Shown in pieces: positions 7,834-16,966 of a DNA stretch of 23,501 bases (position 1 is the stretch's first letter; every line of letters begins with the position of its first letter). The DNA is from Acidobacteriota bacterium (GTDB lineage: Bacteria; Acidobacteriota; Terriglobia; Terriglobales; Acidobacteriaceae), in the NCBI GenBank assembly GCA_021780095.1, contig JAJXZK010000057.1:1-23501 (forward strand). The letters are read 5' to 3'. The position numbers and the translations under genes were made by a program. The notes under the pieces are model-generated. The model saw only the letters and a program-made list of their open reading frames with translations, ran no database searches and was not told the DNA's origin.

Positions 7834-10800
7834 CGGAGGACGCCTCGACAACCAAGCGAGTTTCGCGCTGGCGGTGGGTTGCATACACCGTGGCCGTCGC
7901 GGCGCTGTTAGTTGCTGTCGTGGTGGGATCGCTGGCGTGGTATGCGTCTACGCCAACCTTCACGGCTCGCGTGCATCAGGCCGTAATCGATGTGCTGGAG
8001 CGTGCGACCGGCGGCCGGGTGGAGATGGGATCGTTCCGCTGGAGCGTGCGCCATTTCACCATTAATGTTGAGGACCTGACGATCCACGGGAAAGAAGGCC
8101 CAGGAGAGATTCCATATTTTCATGTTCATCATTTGACGCTGGACGCGAGCCTGCTTACGTTTCTGACTCCCAGGATTCGACTGACCAGTTTGACGGCGGT
8201 GGGCCCGACTTTTCATCTGATTGTGTTGCCGGATGGCACGACGAACCAGCCACAGCCGCGTGTCGCCAGTAGCGAGCCGTTGCCACAGACGCTGTTGAGC
8301 ATGGCGATTGAGCAGACCCGCATCGAGGATGGCGTGGTGTTGGTGAACGACCGCAAGGTTCCCTTTGAACTGGCGGCCGGACCGATGCACTTGATCATGC
8401 GGTACATGCCGAGGCACTCCACCTACCAGGCGGCGCTGGATACACAAAACATCACGTTCCGACTGAAGAATTCGACTGAGACACATTCTCGGCTGCAGGT
8501 GAGTTTGCGGATGGCACAGGATTCGGTGACGATTGACAGCCTAAATCTGCAGACCGGCGACTCGCGTCTGATGGCGACCGGAGAAGTGCGGGATTTTGCT
8601 GCTCCCATATGGAAGACAAACGTGTGGGGATCTGTGGATGCGCGCGAGATTGGCGCCATGACCGGCGAAGATGAACTGCGCAACGGGAAGGCGCAACTTT
8701 CAATGGAAGCGCATGGCGCGGCCGATGGAGAATTTCGCGTGTCCGGGCATGTCGATCTGCGCTCCGGGGAATGGGAAGCTCCGTGGCTGCGGTTGCGCAA
8801 TGTGGAATTGCACACGAACGTTACCGTGGACGACAATGACTGCTCGTTGACAGATTTTTCCTCCGTGCTGGAAGACGAGGGAAAGATTTCAGGAAGCATG
8901 ATGTTGCAGCATTGCGTTGGGCCGTCGGCGCCGGTGGTTTTTCCGAGCGCAAGAGGCGGCGCGGTTCCAGCGGCCAATGGGCGCGCTCGATTGAGCCCGC
9001 GTGAGCTACTGGAACGGCTACACAAAAAATTTGAGAAAAAGAGGATCGAGCCGGCGGAGAGGAGATATCAGCCGATTCAAGCGGCCATCGACGCGCAGGT
9101 GTCGAATGTGACGCTGCCTTTGATTCTGAAGGCGACCGCTCCCAGGGCGGAATGGAATATTGGATTCACCACGGCGGCTTCGGGGAAAGTGACAGTGAGG
9201 TGGACGGGAGACGGAGTCGGTCTGGATGTGCATGGGGACCTGATGCTGAGTGTGCCGCGAAACACGCTCGGCCTGGTGCCGGTCAGCGGTCCGGCGCATG
9301 CAGATTATCTCGGGGACCATCGCCACCTGGTGATTCAGGACGCGAATTTGCATACGCCCGCCACCCAGGTGCATGGTGTGGGCACATTGGATTTGCTAGA
9401 GAAGGACTTGCATAGCGCCCTTCGGCTGGATGTGGTGGGAAGGGACCTAGGCGAGTTCGACCGACTGCTAACTATCACAGATCTGCGGGCGACGCCTATG
9501 GGTTCGCCACACGCGCTGCCGTTGCACCTGCTGGATGCAGCGACATTTCATGGCGACATTCACGGTTCGTTCTTCGCGTTGCAGGCGGTGGGGCATTTGG
9601 ATTCCGGCCCCTTCGAGATGGTGGTGGCGCGGAGCGAACCGGAGAGGGCGGGTGAAACGAGCCCCGCGCCGCGGTTGCTGCGATGGGATCAATTTCACGG
9701 CGATATCTCATATGCGCCGGCAAGACTGATTCTGCGCAATGGAGAACTGGTGCGCGGTGACGCTATGATTCGCGCGGATCTCGATCTATCTCCAGATCGC
9801 ACGGCACCGGAGACATACACCTACAACAAGCACACCCAGGTGACCGCGACGCTGCAGTCGACCCACTTTTCCCTGGCGGATTTGCAATCGGTTGCCGGCA
9901 CTTCGTATCCGATTTCTGGAGTTCTGGAAGCGCACGCGCATGTGGCGGGAACGGTGGATGACCTGGAGGGCTCCGGGCAAGTGCTGGTGACCCACGCAGT
10001 TGCGTACGGGCAGCCCATCACGACAGCGAACACCGTGCTTTCCGCGCAGGGACATTTGTTGCAAGCGACCCACATTCGAGTGGCCGCTGCCGGCGGGGTG
10101 GCGATCGGCGAACTCCAGTACGACGATCAATCGGGCGCGCTGCAAGGGGAGATGACGGGACACGATTTCGCGCTGTCGAAGATCGCGCTTCTTGAAAATT
10201 CGCGATTGCGGGCCGATGGAAGTGTGGACCTTCTGGCGCACGTGGAAGGAACTCTACGGAATCCGCTGGCGAGCGGCGAAATGGATATCCAAAACCTGAC
10301 GCTGAACCGCCAACCGATGGGGCGCCTACATGCGGCGGCCAATGTGCAACACGGAACGCTGTCGCTGACGTCGAACGCGGAACTGTTTCAGACCCACATG
10401 GATCTGGGCGGCCAGGTTCAACTGAGGGGAGATTATCCGGCAAAGATGCAGTTGACATTTGCGGATTTCAATATCGGTCCCGTGTTGCGGATGGCGAGTT
10501 CTTCCGATGTCAACGCACAGTCTTCGCTGGTTGGGAAGGTCATCCTGTCCGGACCGCTGGCTGATCCGGCGAAAATTCAGGCAGACGCGAACGTGAACAC
10601 GCTTACGGCGACGGTCGGCGGGATTCCGATGCATTCGCAGGGTCCGCTGCGGGCGTCGTTGCGGGACGGAAAATTGCAACTGCAGCCAGTCCATATCCAG
10701 GGAACGAACATGGATTTTGTTGCCGGCGGAACGGTCGACCTGCTGAAGGGGAATGCGCTGCGACTGCATTCGGAGGGAAAGATCGATGCCGCGCTGGCTT

Positions 10801-12029
10801 CCCTGATGAATAAGGACATTCAATCTTCGGGCCAGGTGAAATTTGTGGTGAATGCGCGCGGAACCGCGCAGAGGCCGAATCTGCAGGGACGCGCCGAACT
10901 GAGTCACATCAATCTGCACATGATGGATATCACCAATGGTCTGACGGACATGAACGGGACCATGGCGTTCGATCAGGACCGGCTGGTGGTACAGCAGTTG
11001 AAAGGCTCATCCGGCGGTGGCGATTTGGAATTGGAGGGATTCGTAGGCTATCAGAATGGAATCTTCGTCGATCTGACGGCGACCACGCAGCGGGTGCGCA
11101 TTCGCTATCCCAAGGGCGTATCGAGTTCGGTAGACGCGAAGCTGCGGGTGCTGGGAAATCTCGACAGCCTGCTGGTGAGCGGGAATGTCCAGTTGATGCG
11201 CTTTGGTATGGACAGCAATGTCGATCTGGCATCGCTGGTGACCGGAGGAGGCGGGGTGTCGGCTCCGATCGATCCCACCTCGCCAATGAACCGCATGCAC
11301 CTCGACATCCGTGTCACGTCCGCGCCCGAGCTTGGGTTTCAGAACTCGTTTGCGTCGTTGGCGGGGGACGTGAACCTGAGAATCCGGGGCACGATGGAGA
11401 ATCCCTCCGTGCTGGGAAGGATCGACATCACGGAGGGCTCGGCTTCCTTCGCCGGAACAAAATACAGTTTGCAGCAGGGCGATATTATCTTCGCCAATCC
11501 GGTGGCTATCGCTCCGGAGATTGACCTGGAAGCGTCGGCGAGAGTGCAGAACTACGACATCATCATCAGTCTGCATGGGCCGCCGAACAAGCTGGAGATT
11601 TCTTACCGATCGGAACCTCCACTGACGCAGGCCGACGTGCTGGCGCTTCTGGCTTTAGGCCGCACGAATGAGCAGGCCGCGATGTATGGAGAGCAGCAGC
11701 AGGCGAACGCGAATTTGACCACGGAAGCCTTGCTGGGTGGGGCGCTGAATGCGGCGGTGAGCAGCCGAGTGCAAAAGCTGTTTGGCGTGGGTAGCGTGCG
11801 CGTGGACCCAAACTTTGTGGGGACGCTCGGCGATTCGACCGCCCGGGTCACCATCGAGCAGCAGGTCGGACGGAATTTTACCTTCACTTTTGCGACCAAT
11901 GTGAACAGCACAGCAGAACAACTGATCCAGGGCCAATTTGATCTGACGCGCAGTGTTTCGATCATTGCAGTGCGTGACGAGGCCAATGTGTTCAGCATGT
12001 ACCTGCAGATTCGCGGGCGACACAAGTAG
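7830..12029 (+). CDS. tamB: TamB-like translocation/assembly protein (AsmA-like N-terminus, DUF490 C-terminus)
   Basis: TamB-type proteins are anchored in the inner membrane and span the periplasm as a long hydrophobic beta groove. They partner an Omp85 protein in outer-membrane protein assembly or phospholipid transport. The 1399 residues start with a basic cytoplasmic tail and one membrane helix (about 19-39, VAVAALLVAVVVGSLAW). An AsmA-like segment follows (GGRVEMGSFRWSV, VEDLTIHG, and the LDASLLTFLTPRIRL region), then about 900 residues of repetitive beta-strand sequence. The C-terminal DUF490/TamB domain covers roughly residues 1000-1399; its most recognisable part is YSLQQGDIIFANP, IDLEASARV and YRSEPPLTQADVLALLALG. 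The ATG lies inside the stop of the SurA-like gene (ATGA), so translation is coupled. The length is close to that of E. coli TamB (1259). Confidence 0.93.
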   Translation: MTEDASTTKRVSRWRWVAYTVAVAALLVAVVVGSLAWYASTPTFTARVHQAVIDVLERATGGRVEMGSFRWSVRHFTINVEDLTIHGKEGPGEIPYFHVHHLTLDASLLTFLTPRIRLTSLTAVGPTFHLIVLPDGTTNQPQPRVASSEPLPQTLLSMAIEQTRIEDGVVLVNDRKVPFELAAGPMHLIMRYMPRHSTYQAALDTQNITFRLKNSTETHSRLQVSLRMAQDSVTIDSLNLQTGDSRLMATGEVRDFAAPIWKTNVWGSVDAREIGAMTGEDELRNGKAQLSMEAHGAADGEFRVSGHVDLRSGEWEAPWLRLRNVELHTNVTVDDNDCSLTDFSSVLEDEGKISGSMMLQHCVGPSAPVVFPSARGGAVPAANGRARLSPRELLERLHKKFEKKRIEPAERRYQPIQAAIDAQVSNVTLPLILKATAPRAEWNIGFTTAASGKVTVRWTGDGVGLDVHGDLMLSVPRNTLGLVPVSGPAHADYLGDHRHLVIQDANLHTPATQVHGVGTLDLLEKDLHSALRLDVVGRDLGEFDRLLTITDLRATPMGSPHALPLHLLDAATFHGDIHGSFFALQAVGHLDSGPFEMVVARSEPERAGETSPAPRLLRWDQFHGDISYAPARLILRNGELVRGDAMIRADLDLSPDRTAPETYTYNKHTQVTATLQSTHFSLADLQSVAGTSYPISGVLEAHAHVAGTVDDLEGSGQVLVTHAVAYGQPITTANTVLSAQGHLLQATHIRVAAAGGVAIGELQYDDQSGALQGEMTGHDFALSKIALLENSRLRADGSVDLLAHVEGTLRNPLASGEMDIQNLTLNRQPMGRLHAAANVQHGTLSLTSNAELFQTHMDLGGQVQLRGDYPAKMQLTFADFNIGPVLRMASSSDVNAQSSLVGKVILSGPLADPAKIQADANVNTLTATVGGIPMHSQGPLRASLRDGKLQLQPVHIQGTNMDFVAGGTVDLLKGNALRLHSEGKIDAALASLMNKDIQSSGQVKFVVNARGTAQRPNLQGRAELSHINLHMMDITNGLTDMNGTMAFDQDRLVVQQLKGSSGGGDLELEGFVGYQNGIFVDLTATTQRVRIRYPKGVSSSVDAKLRVLGNLDSLLVSGNVQLMRFGMDSNVDLASLVTGGGGVSAPIDPTSPMNRMHLDIRVTSAPELGFQNSFASLAGDVNLRIRGTMENPSVLGRIDITEGSASFAGTKYSLQQGDIIFANPVAIAPEIDLEASARVQNYDIIISLHGPPNKLEISYRSEPPLTQADVLALLALGRTNEQAAMYGEQQQANANLTTEALLGGALNAAVSSRVQKLFGVGSVRVDPNFVGTLGDSTARVTIEQQVGRNFTFTFATNVNSTAEQLIQGQFDLTRSVSIIAVRDEANVFSMYLQIRGRHK

Positions 12030-12070
12030 GACAGAGAAGGGGATTCTGCGATGCGGAGTTGGGGAGAGAG

Positions 12071-12895
12071 ATGAAGTTGGCTGTGACCATGGTGAAGGAA
12101 GCTGCGGCCCAAGCTCCGCTGGTGCTGCGAGGCGACTATACGGATTCCATCCGCAAGGCCGCGCAAATTGGTTATGACGCTGTGGAATTGCATGGGGCCG
12201 ATCCCTCAGAGGTGGACGTGAGCGAGGTGCGCGCGGCGTGCGACGCCACGGGTGTGGGGATGTCCTCCATCGGCACGGGTCTGGCGTGGGTGCGTGACGG
12301 CCTGAGCCTGACCAGCCGCGATGAGGAAGTGCGGGGCCGTGCGATCGCTCGCCTGCGGAACTTCATTCACCTGGGCGCGGAGTTTGGCAGCGTCGTGATC
12401 GTGGGACTGATCAAAGGGCTGGTCAACGAGTCTGAAAATCGTAACGAGTATGACCGGCACCTGACGGGAGCGTTGGAAGCCTGTCTGGCGGTGGCGCGGG
12501 AATCCGGTGTGACGCTGGTGCTGGAGGCGATGAATCGCTACGAAAGCGACGTACTGAACACAATTGAAGAATGTGTGCGTACCATCGAACAGTTTGATTC
12601 TGCGCACTTGAAACTGCACATTGATACGTATCACATGAATATCGAAGAGGATCGGATCGGGCGGAACATAATGGCGGCAGGGAAGCACGTGGGTCATGTT
12701 CACGTCGCGGACAGCCATCGAGGCTATCCGGGAACCGGTCATTACAATTTCGCCGAGACGATTGCGGCGTTGAAGGCGGTGGGCTACCAGGGAGCATTGG
12801 CGGTCGAATGCCTGGCTAAACCGACGGCGGAAGTAGCCGCGCAGGGCGCATACGACGCGATGCGGGCTGTCCTCGAGGGAAATCCGACGGCATAA
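12071..12895 (+). CDS. Sugar epimerase, ketose 3-epimerase-like TIM barrel (AP-endonuclease 2 superfamily)
   Basis: This 274-residue cytoplasmic protein has the xylose isomerase-like barrel. Counting from the ATG at 12071, acidic and histidine residues fall at E152 (VLEAMNRYE), D185 (HIDTYHMN), H211 (HVHVAD) and E246 (VECLAKP). From memory of the family, these positions coincide with the metal ligands of D-tagatose/D-psicose 3-epimerases, and the substrate-contact residues E158, H188 and R217 are present too. The TYHMNIEE motif is typical of that group. A C3 epimerase of free or modified ketoses is therefore the best guess, although many relatives act on other sugars. The ATG is preceded by GGGGAGAGAG; a TTG at 12059 is an alternative. 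It begins 41 nt after tamB and may share its transcript, but no functional link to envelope biogenesis is evident. Confidence 0.85.
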   Translation: MKLAVTMVKEAAAQAPLVLRGDYTDSIRKAAQIGYDAVELHGADPSEVDVSEVRAACDATGVGMSSIGTGLAWVRDGLSLTSRDEEVRGRAIARLRNFIHLGAEFGSVVIVGLIKGLVNESENRNEYDRHLTGALEACLAVARESGVTLVLEAMNRYESDVLNTIEECVRTIEQFDSAHLKLHIDTYHMNIEEDRIGRNIMAAGKHVGHVHVADSHRGYPGTGHYNFAETIAALKAVGYQGALAVECLAKPTAEVAAQGAYDAMRAVLEGNPTA

Positions 12896-13075
12896 AACTG
12901 AAAGCGTGGGCTCGGGCGGCGAATGCGCAACTCTTTTCCAGCCGGTGCGTCTATGTAGGTTGAACTGGCGGTGGCCACGGGCGCTGAGTGGGCGGCGTAG
13001 ACTACACGACATCCAGCCGCGATCCAAAATGGCCGTCGCGGGCAAATCGAACAGGGCAGAAGGAGAAGGACATCC

Positions 13076-13888
13076 ATGCGAAGGAATGCAGTTGTATCCA
13101 GGCTGTTGATTGTGGTTTGTTGTGTGGGAATTGCAGGGATAGGAACGACTCTTCTGGTAGGCCCCTCAACGTCGGTGTTTGCTGCGGACAACGGAGCGTC
13201 CGACGCGGCCCTGACCAGAGCGGTGAAGGAGCGGTTGAAGGGCAAGAACTTTCAAGACGTGACCGTGCTGGTGCGGGACGGGACGGTGACGCTGTCGGGC
13301 CAGGTGAACTTGTTTGCCTATAAAGCCCAGGCGATCAAGAAGGCAAGAAAGACCAAGGACGTCAAATCCGTACGGGATAATATTGCCGTCGGCGGCCCAA
13401 CCATAGCGGATAACGTACTGCAGAGAAAGTTGTTGAAACGGATCGAAATGGATCGCGTCGGATATGGCGAGGTGTTCGACGCGATCTCTGTCAGCGTACA
13501 AAACGGGGTGGTAATGCTGGGGGGTCACGCGATTGGCCCGGTTACGCAGCAGTCCGCAGTTGCATTGGCGGAATACACGCCGGGCGTGAAGGAAGTGATT
13601 AACAAGATCAGCATCGATCCGGTCTCGCAGTTCGACGATCAAATCCGGGTTGCGACCTTTCGTGCAATTTATGGATACCCGCCGCTACAACAGTACGCGA
13701 TAGTTCCGTGGCGTCCGATTCGGATCTCTGTGCAGAATGGGCGGGTCACGCTGTACGGTGTCGTGGATCGCCAGATGGACAAGCAACTGGCGTATATGCG
13801 GGCCATGCAGGTCCCGAATGTTTTTCAGGTGACCGACGATCTGGTGGTCGGCAATGAGAATCAGGAAAAGAGCAAAAAGACGAATTAG
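13076..13888 (+). CDS. Secreted protein with three BON domains
   Basis: A clear signal peptide (basic MRRN, hydrophobic LLIVVCCVGIAGIGTTLL, cleavage site near VFA) precedes three BON-like modules. They lie at about residues 42-107 (LTRAVKERL, VTVLVRDGTVTLSGQV), 111-185 (LQRKLLKRI, ISVSVQNGVVMLGGHA) and 188-258 (RVATFRAIYG, IRISVQNGRVTLYGVV). Each has the helix plus V.V.NG.VTL.G.V strand pattern of the family. BON proteins such as OsmY and DolP are periplasmic, bind phospholipids or support envelope integrity, and are often induced by osmotic or envelope stress. The middle and third modules are longer than typical. The start is well supported by an AGAAGGAGAAGGA tract 5-8 nt upstream. It stands alone, ending 44 nt before a bidirectional terminator that it shares with the opposing efflux gene. 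Confidence 0.88.
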   Translation: MRRNAVVSRLLIVVCCVGIAGIGTTLLVGPSTSVFAADNGASDAALTRAVKERLKGKNFQDVTVLVRDGTVTLSGQVNLFAYKAQAIKKARKTKDVKSVRDNIAVGGPTIADNVLQRKLLKRIEMDRVGYGEVFDAISVSVQNGVVMLGGHAIGPVTQQSAVALAEYTPGVKEVINKISIDPVSQFDDQIRVATFRAIYGYPPLQQYAIVPWRPIRISVQNGRVTLYGVVDRQMDKQLAYMRAMQVPNVFQVTDDLVVGNENQEKSKKTN

Positions 13889-13931
13889 GGCGGATTCGAG
13901 CGGCGGCTCATCGATCGACAAAAAGTACGGA

Positions 13932-13970
13932 GGCGCAACTTTTTATGTGGAAGGTTGCGCCGTTGTTTTT
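13932..13970. terminator. Bidirectional rho-independent terminator between the BON and efflux genes
   Basis: GGCGCAAC (13932-13939) pairs with GTTGCGCC (13954-13961) around a 14-nt loop. The plus strand continues with GTTGTTTTT, and the minus strand with TCCGTAC then TTTTT (complement of 13920-13924). It sits between the converging stops at 13888 and 13987, so it can serve both genes. Confidence 0.8.
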
Positions 13971-13986
13971 GCGGCAGCAGTGGGTT

Positions 13987-15546
13987 CTATTCCGCGTGGA
14001 TCACGGCACCCTTTTGTCTGACTGCCTTGCGCAGCAGGAAGACGACGGGCAGACAGGCAAACGACGCCAGCGCGAGGTAGCGGAAGTCGTCGACATAGGA
14101 CAACAGCAGCGCCTGAACGTTGAGGGAGCTGTACATGCGGCCCAAGGTACCGGCGCTTGCCATGGCAGATCCGATCTTCGGTCCCAGGCCGCTGATTCCC
14201 TGGCTAAGCTGCTCCTGGTACATGCGACTGCTGGGGGTCAGGTTCTGCACCAGGTTGGCCTGGTGCAGTTGCGCATGGCGCGCCAGTATCGTATCGGTGA
14301 TCGAGATACCGATGCTGCCGCCGACGTTGCGCAGCAGGTTGTAGAGACCGGTGGCGTTCCCCATTTCCTGATTCGACAGGCCGGCAACGGTGGTTGTCGA
14401 AAGCGGTACGAAGACCATTCCGGAACCGAATCCACTTAAGATAATCGCCCATATAAACGACCACGGGGATATCGCCAGATTGACCTCGCCAAACCAGATG
14501 CCACAGATGCCGAAGATCAAGAATCCTCCACCAATGAGCCAGCGGTTGTCCATTTTGGACGTAAGGATGCCAATGATTGGCATGGCCACAACAGCCCCCA
14601 ACCCTCGTGGACTGACAGCAATTCCGGCATTAAAGGCCGGATACAGCATAACCTCCTGATAGAACAGCGGGAGCAGCGTGATTAAGCCATAGATACATCC
14701 GCCAAACAGCGCAATCAAAATGCAGCCGAGGGCGAAGTTTCGATGGAGAAAGACGCGCAGATTCACCAATGGCCTTTTCTCCGTCAACATGCGCCAAACG
14801 AAGGCGACGAATGTGACGATGAGGAGCGCTGTAGCCCAGCGAATCCATGTGGCCCCAAACCAGTCATCTTCCTGGCCCTTGTCCAGAACGATCTGCAGAC
14901 ATGCCAGCCAGGTGGCGAGCAACCCCAGGCCGATTCCATCCAAGGGACCGGGCTTGGCGTCGCGGATATAGTCCGGATCGTGGACGAAGCGCGAGATCAT
15001 AATCAGCGCGAGAATCCCGATTGGGATATTGATGTAGAAGGTCCAGCGCCAGGAATAGGCGTCGGTCAAATAGCCGCCGAGGGTGGGGCCAAGGATGGGA
15101 GCGACCACAACTCCGAGGCCGTAGACGGCCATGGCCTGGCCGCGTTTCTCCTCGGGAAAACTTTCCAGCATGATGGCTTGGGAGATCGGCTGGAGCGCAC
15201 CTCCACCAGCGCCTTGCACCGCACGCGCTAGCAGGATCATGGCCAGACTGGTGGACGCGCCGCAGGCGAAGGAGCTTACGGTGAAGATGACAATGCAAGT
15301 CAGCAGGAAGCGTTTGCGCCCAAAGCGCTGCGAGAACCAGCCGCTGACCGGCAGAACAATTGCATTGGCGACCAGATAACTGGTCAGCACCCAGGTGGCT
15401 TCATTGGTGCTGGCCGACAGACTTCCGGCGATATACGGCAGCGCCACCGAAGCGATGGAGGTGTCGAGCACTTCCATGAACGTCGGCAGAACAACCGAAA
15501 GCGCGATGAGCCACGGATTGATCTGTTGTTCTTTGCTGGCAGTCAA
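13987..15546 (-). CDS. DHA2-family (EmrB/QacA-like) MFS drug efflux permease
   Basis: This 519-residue polytopic inner-membrane protein exports drugs or toxic compounds using the proton gradient. The first helix carries the DHA2 signature VLPTFMEVLDTSIASVALPYIAGSL. The loop GWFSQRFGRKRF is MFS motif A, and APILGPTLGGYLTDAYSWRW is motif C of antiporters, followed by the characteristic FYINIPIG. About 14 hydrophobic helices can be counted, as expected for this group. Start codon is TTG at 15546, with AAGGAAA eight bases upstream; no ATG or GTG lies upstream in frame. The usual partners, an EmrA/HlyD adaptor and a TetR- or MarR-type regulator, are not next to it. It therefore either works alone or uses adaptors encoded elsewhere. 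Confidence 0.93.
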   Translation of the reverse strand: MTASKEQQINPWLIALSVVLPTFMEVLDTSIASVALPYIAGSLSASTNEATWVLTSYLVANAIVLPVSGWFSQRFGRKRFLLTCIVIFTVSSFACGASTSLAMILLARAVQGAGGGALQPISQAIMLESFPEEKRGQAMAVYGLGVVVAPILGPTLGGYLTDAYSWRWTFYINIPIGILALIMISRFVHDPDYIRDAKPGPLDGIGLGLLATWLACLQIVLDKGQEDDWFGATWIRWATALLIVTFVAFVWRMLTEKRPLVNLRVFLHRNFALGCILIALFGGCIYGLITLLPLFYQEVMLYPAFNAGIAVSPRGLGAVVAMPIIGILTSKMDNRWLIGGGFLIFGICGIWFGEVNLAISPWSFIWAIILSGFGSGMVFVPLSTTTVAGLSNQEMGNATGLYNLLRNVGGSIGISITDTILARHAQLHQANLVQNLTPSSRMYQEQLSQGISGLGPKIGSAMASAGTLGRMYSSLNVQALLLSYVDDFRYLALASFACLPVVFLLRKAVRQKGAVIHAE

Positions 15547-16005
15547 ATTCGCTATTTCCTTGCTGCTTCGTACTGCATTTTGATCTTCGAAAGATGTGGT
15601 GCGAAAGGAGCTTACATTCTTTGGATCAAGATTTCTGGTGCGTTGAGTCGGTGGTCTTCGGCTGCTGAAACTTTCGTTCCGGCTCTGTTGTCACCGACAG
15701 AAGCTTCGTTCTTCCGGATCGAAATTTGATCCGAATGGAAGTTAGATGCAGCGTGGATTCAGTTCGTGGCAGAATTGTGATTCGGCTGAAGGAATGTCCT
15801 TCGCCTCCGTCCACTGCACGCATTGTTGCATTGTACTGGCGGCGGATAACGAAACATCTGAATCGAATTTAATTTTGGCGAATCGGTTTACGGAGTGGTT
15901 CTGTCCCGCTGCGATCCGGTCGCAGATCAGGCTCTACACTTGAGAGATGAAAGATCGGATTGCAAAGCGACGGCACGCAGGGTCGATTACCAAAGGACAC
16001 AGGGA
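15547..16005. other. 459-nt divergent intergenic region between efflux and UbiA genes
   Basis: No convincing coding sequence is visible: short frames here lack ribosome binding sites and family resemblance. It must contain the promoters of two divergent genes. Two small palindromes are visible: ATCTT-CGA-AAGAT at 15583-15595, about 40 nt before the efflux start, and CGGATC/GATCCG at 15715-15733. No strong -35/-10 pair stands out on either strand. The stretch is less G+C-rich than the surrounding genes. Confidence 0.6.
15715..15733. repeat. Palindrome, possible operator of the efflux gene
   Basis: CGGATC (15715-15720) and GATCCG (15728-15733) flank GAAATTT, giving an almost symmetric 19-mer about 170 nt upstream of the efflux start. 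It could be bound by a TetR- or MarR-like repressor encoded elsewhere. No regulator gene is adjacent. Confidence 0.35.
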
Positions 16006-16866
16006 ATGAGCAGTCGCCTTGTCACCACGCTGGAGATGATCAAGTGGGAGCACTCAGTCTTTGCGCTGCCATTTGCGCTGACCGGAGCGATGCTGGCGTC
16101 CGGAGGGCTGCCCCCGTGGCGGGTTCTGTTCTGGATCGTCGTCTGCATGATTGCGGCGCGCTCGGCGGCGATGGCTTTTAATCGGTGGGCGGATGCGGAG
16201 ATTGACCGCGTAAATCCGAGGACAGCAACCCGCGCGATTCCGGCGGGATTGTTGAGCCGGCAATTCACGATTGGATTCACGATTGTGTCGGCCGCCATAT
16301 TTTTGTTGGCGGCGAGCCGTCTGAATCGGCTGACGCTGGAGTTGGCTCCTTTGGCGCTGGCGGTAATTTTTTTCTATTCGTATGCCAAGCGGTTCACGCA
16401 CTGGTCGCATCTGGTGCTGGGGCTGGCACTGGGGATTGCGCCTTCGGCCGCATGGATTGCGGTGCGAGGATCGCTCGATCCGCGAATTGTGGTGTTGACG
16501 GGTGCGGTGCTGTTCTGGGTAGGCGGTTTCGATGTGCTGTACGCGTGCCAGGATTACGAGCACGATCTGCAGGCGGGACTGCACAGCATTCCCCAGGCCT
16601 TTGGGTTGCAGGCCGCGTTTTGGATTGCGCGCGCCATGCACGTGACGATGCTGGCGCTATTAGTGACGCTGATCGTCCTGTTCCATTTGAGTTGGGTTAG
16701 CGTCGTCGGGGTGGTCGCGGTGGCAGCGATGTTGATCTACGAACACCATCTGGTTTCACCGAAGGATCTGCGGCGGCTGAATGCTGCATTTTTTACCATG
16801 AACGGAATTATCTCGTTCGTCTTTTTTCTCGCGGTTGCGGCGGACCTGCTGTTTCGGAAATCGTGA
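16006..16866 (+). CDS. ubiA: UbiA-family polyprenyltransferase (4-hydroxybenzoate/MqnP type)
   Basis: This integral membrane enzyme joins a polyprenyl chain to an aromatic acid during quinone synthesis. From the ATG at 16006 (AAGGA eight bases upstream) it has 286 residues and about eight to nine hydrophobic helices. The first Asp-rich motif is N59-R-W-A-D63-A-E-I-D67, followed by NPRTATRAIPAGLLS, typical of the bacterial 'ubiA_other'/MqnP group. The second Asp motif is CQDYEHD, after GGFDVLYA. These bind Mg2+-prenyl diphosphate. Acidobacteria generally use menaquinone, so a role in the futalosine route (MqnP) is more likely than ubiquinone synthesis, but no other mqn gene is in view. The frame is open further upstream to 15895, but that stretch is not family-like. 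A hairpin terminator follows the stop. Confidence 0.88.
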   Translation: MSSRLVTTLEMIKWEHSVFALPFALTGAMLASGGLPPWRVLFWIVVCMIAARSAAMAFNRWADAEIDRVNPRTATRAIPAGLLSRQFTIGFTIVSAAIFLLAASRLNRLTLELAPLALAVIFFYSYAKRFTHWSHLVLGLALGIAPSAAWIAVRGSLDPRIVVLTGAVLFWVGGFDVLYACQDYEHDLQAGLHSIPQAFGLQAAFWIARAMHVTMLALLVTLIVLFHLSWVSVVGVVAVAAMLIYEHHLVSPKDLRRLNAAFFTMNGIISFVFFLAVAADLLFRKS

Positions 16867-16877
16867 GTTTGAAGTGC

Positions 16878-16910
16878 AACGCCCCCAGGGAGCGTTCCTG
16901 AGGGCGTTTT
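16878..16910 (+). terminator. Terminator after the UbiA-family gene
   Basis: AACGCCC (16878-16884) pairs with GGGCGTT (16902-16908). An inner CAGG/CCTG extension is separated from it by one mismatch, and TT follows directly, for a run of four T in all. It begins 11 nt after the stop at 16866. The T run is short, so termination may be partial. Confidence 0.65.
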
Positions 16911-16966
16911 CATTGGCAGTTCATGCATTCCGAGGACGTCACGTGCGTCCGACAGCACGCGGGCGG

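Noticed and set aside
12206..13045. Minus-strand frame of about 279 codons opposite the epimerase gene
   Set aside because: The epimerase has all its active-site residues in the plus frame; the antisense frame has no motif or convincing start.
16934..16950. GGACG/CGTCC hairpin downstream of csbD
   Set aside because: Short, competes with an overlapping CGTGC/GCACG pairing, and has no T run, so a terminator cannot be claimed.
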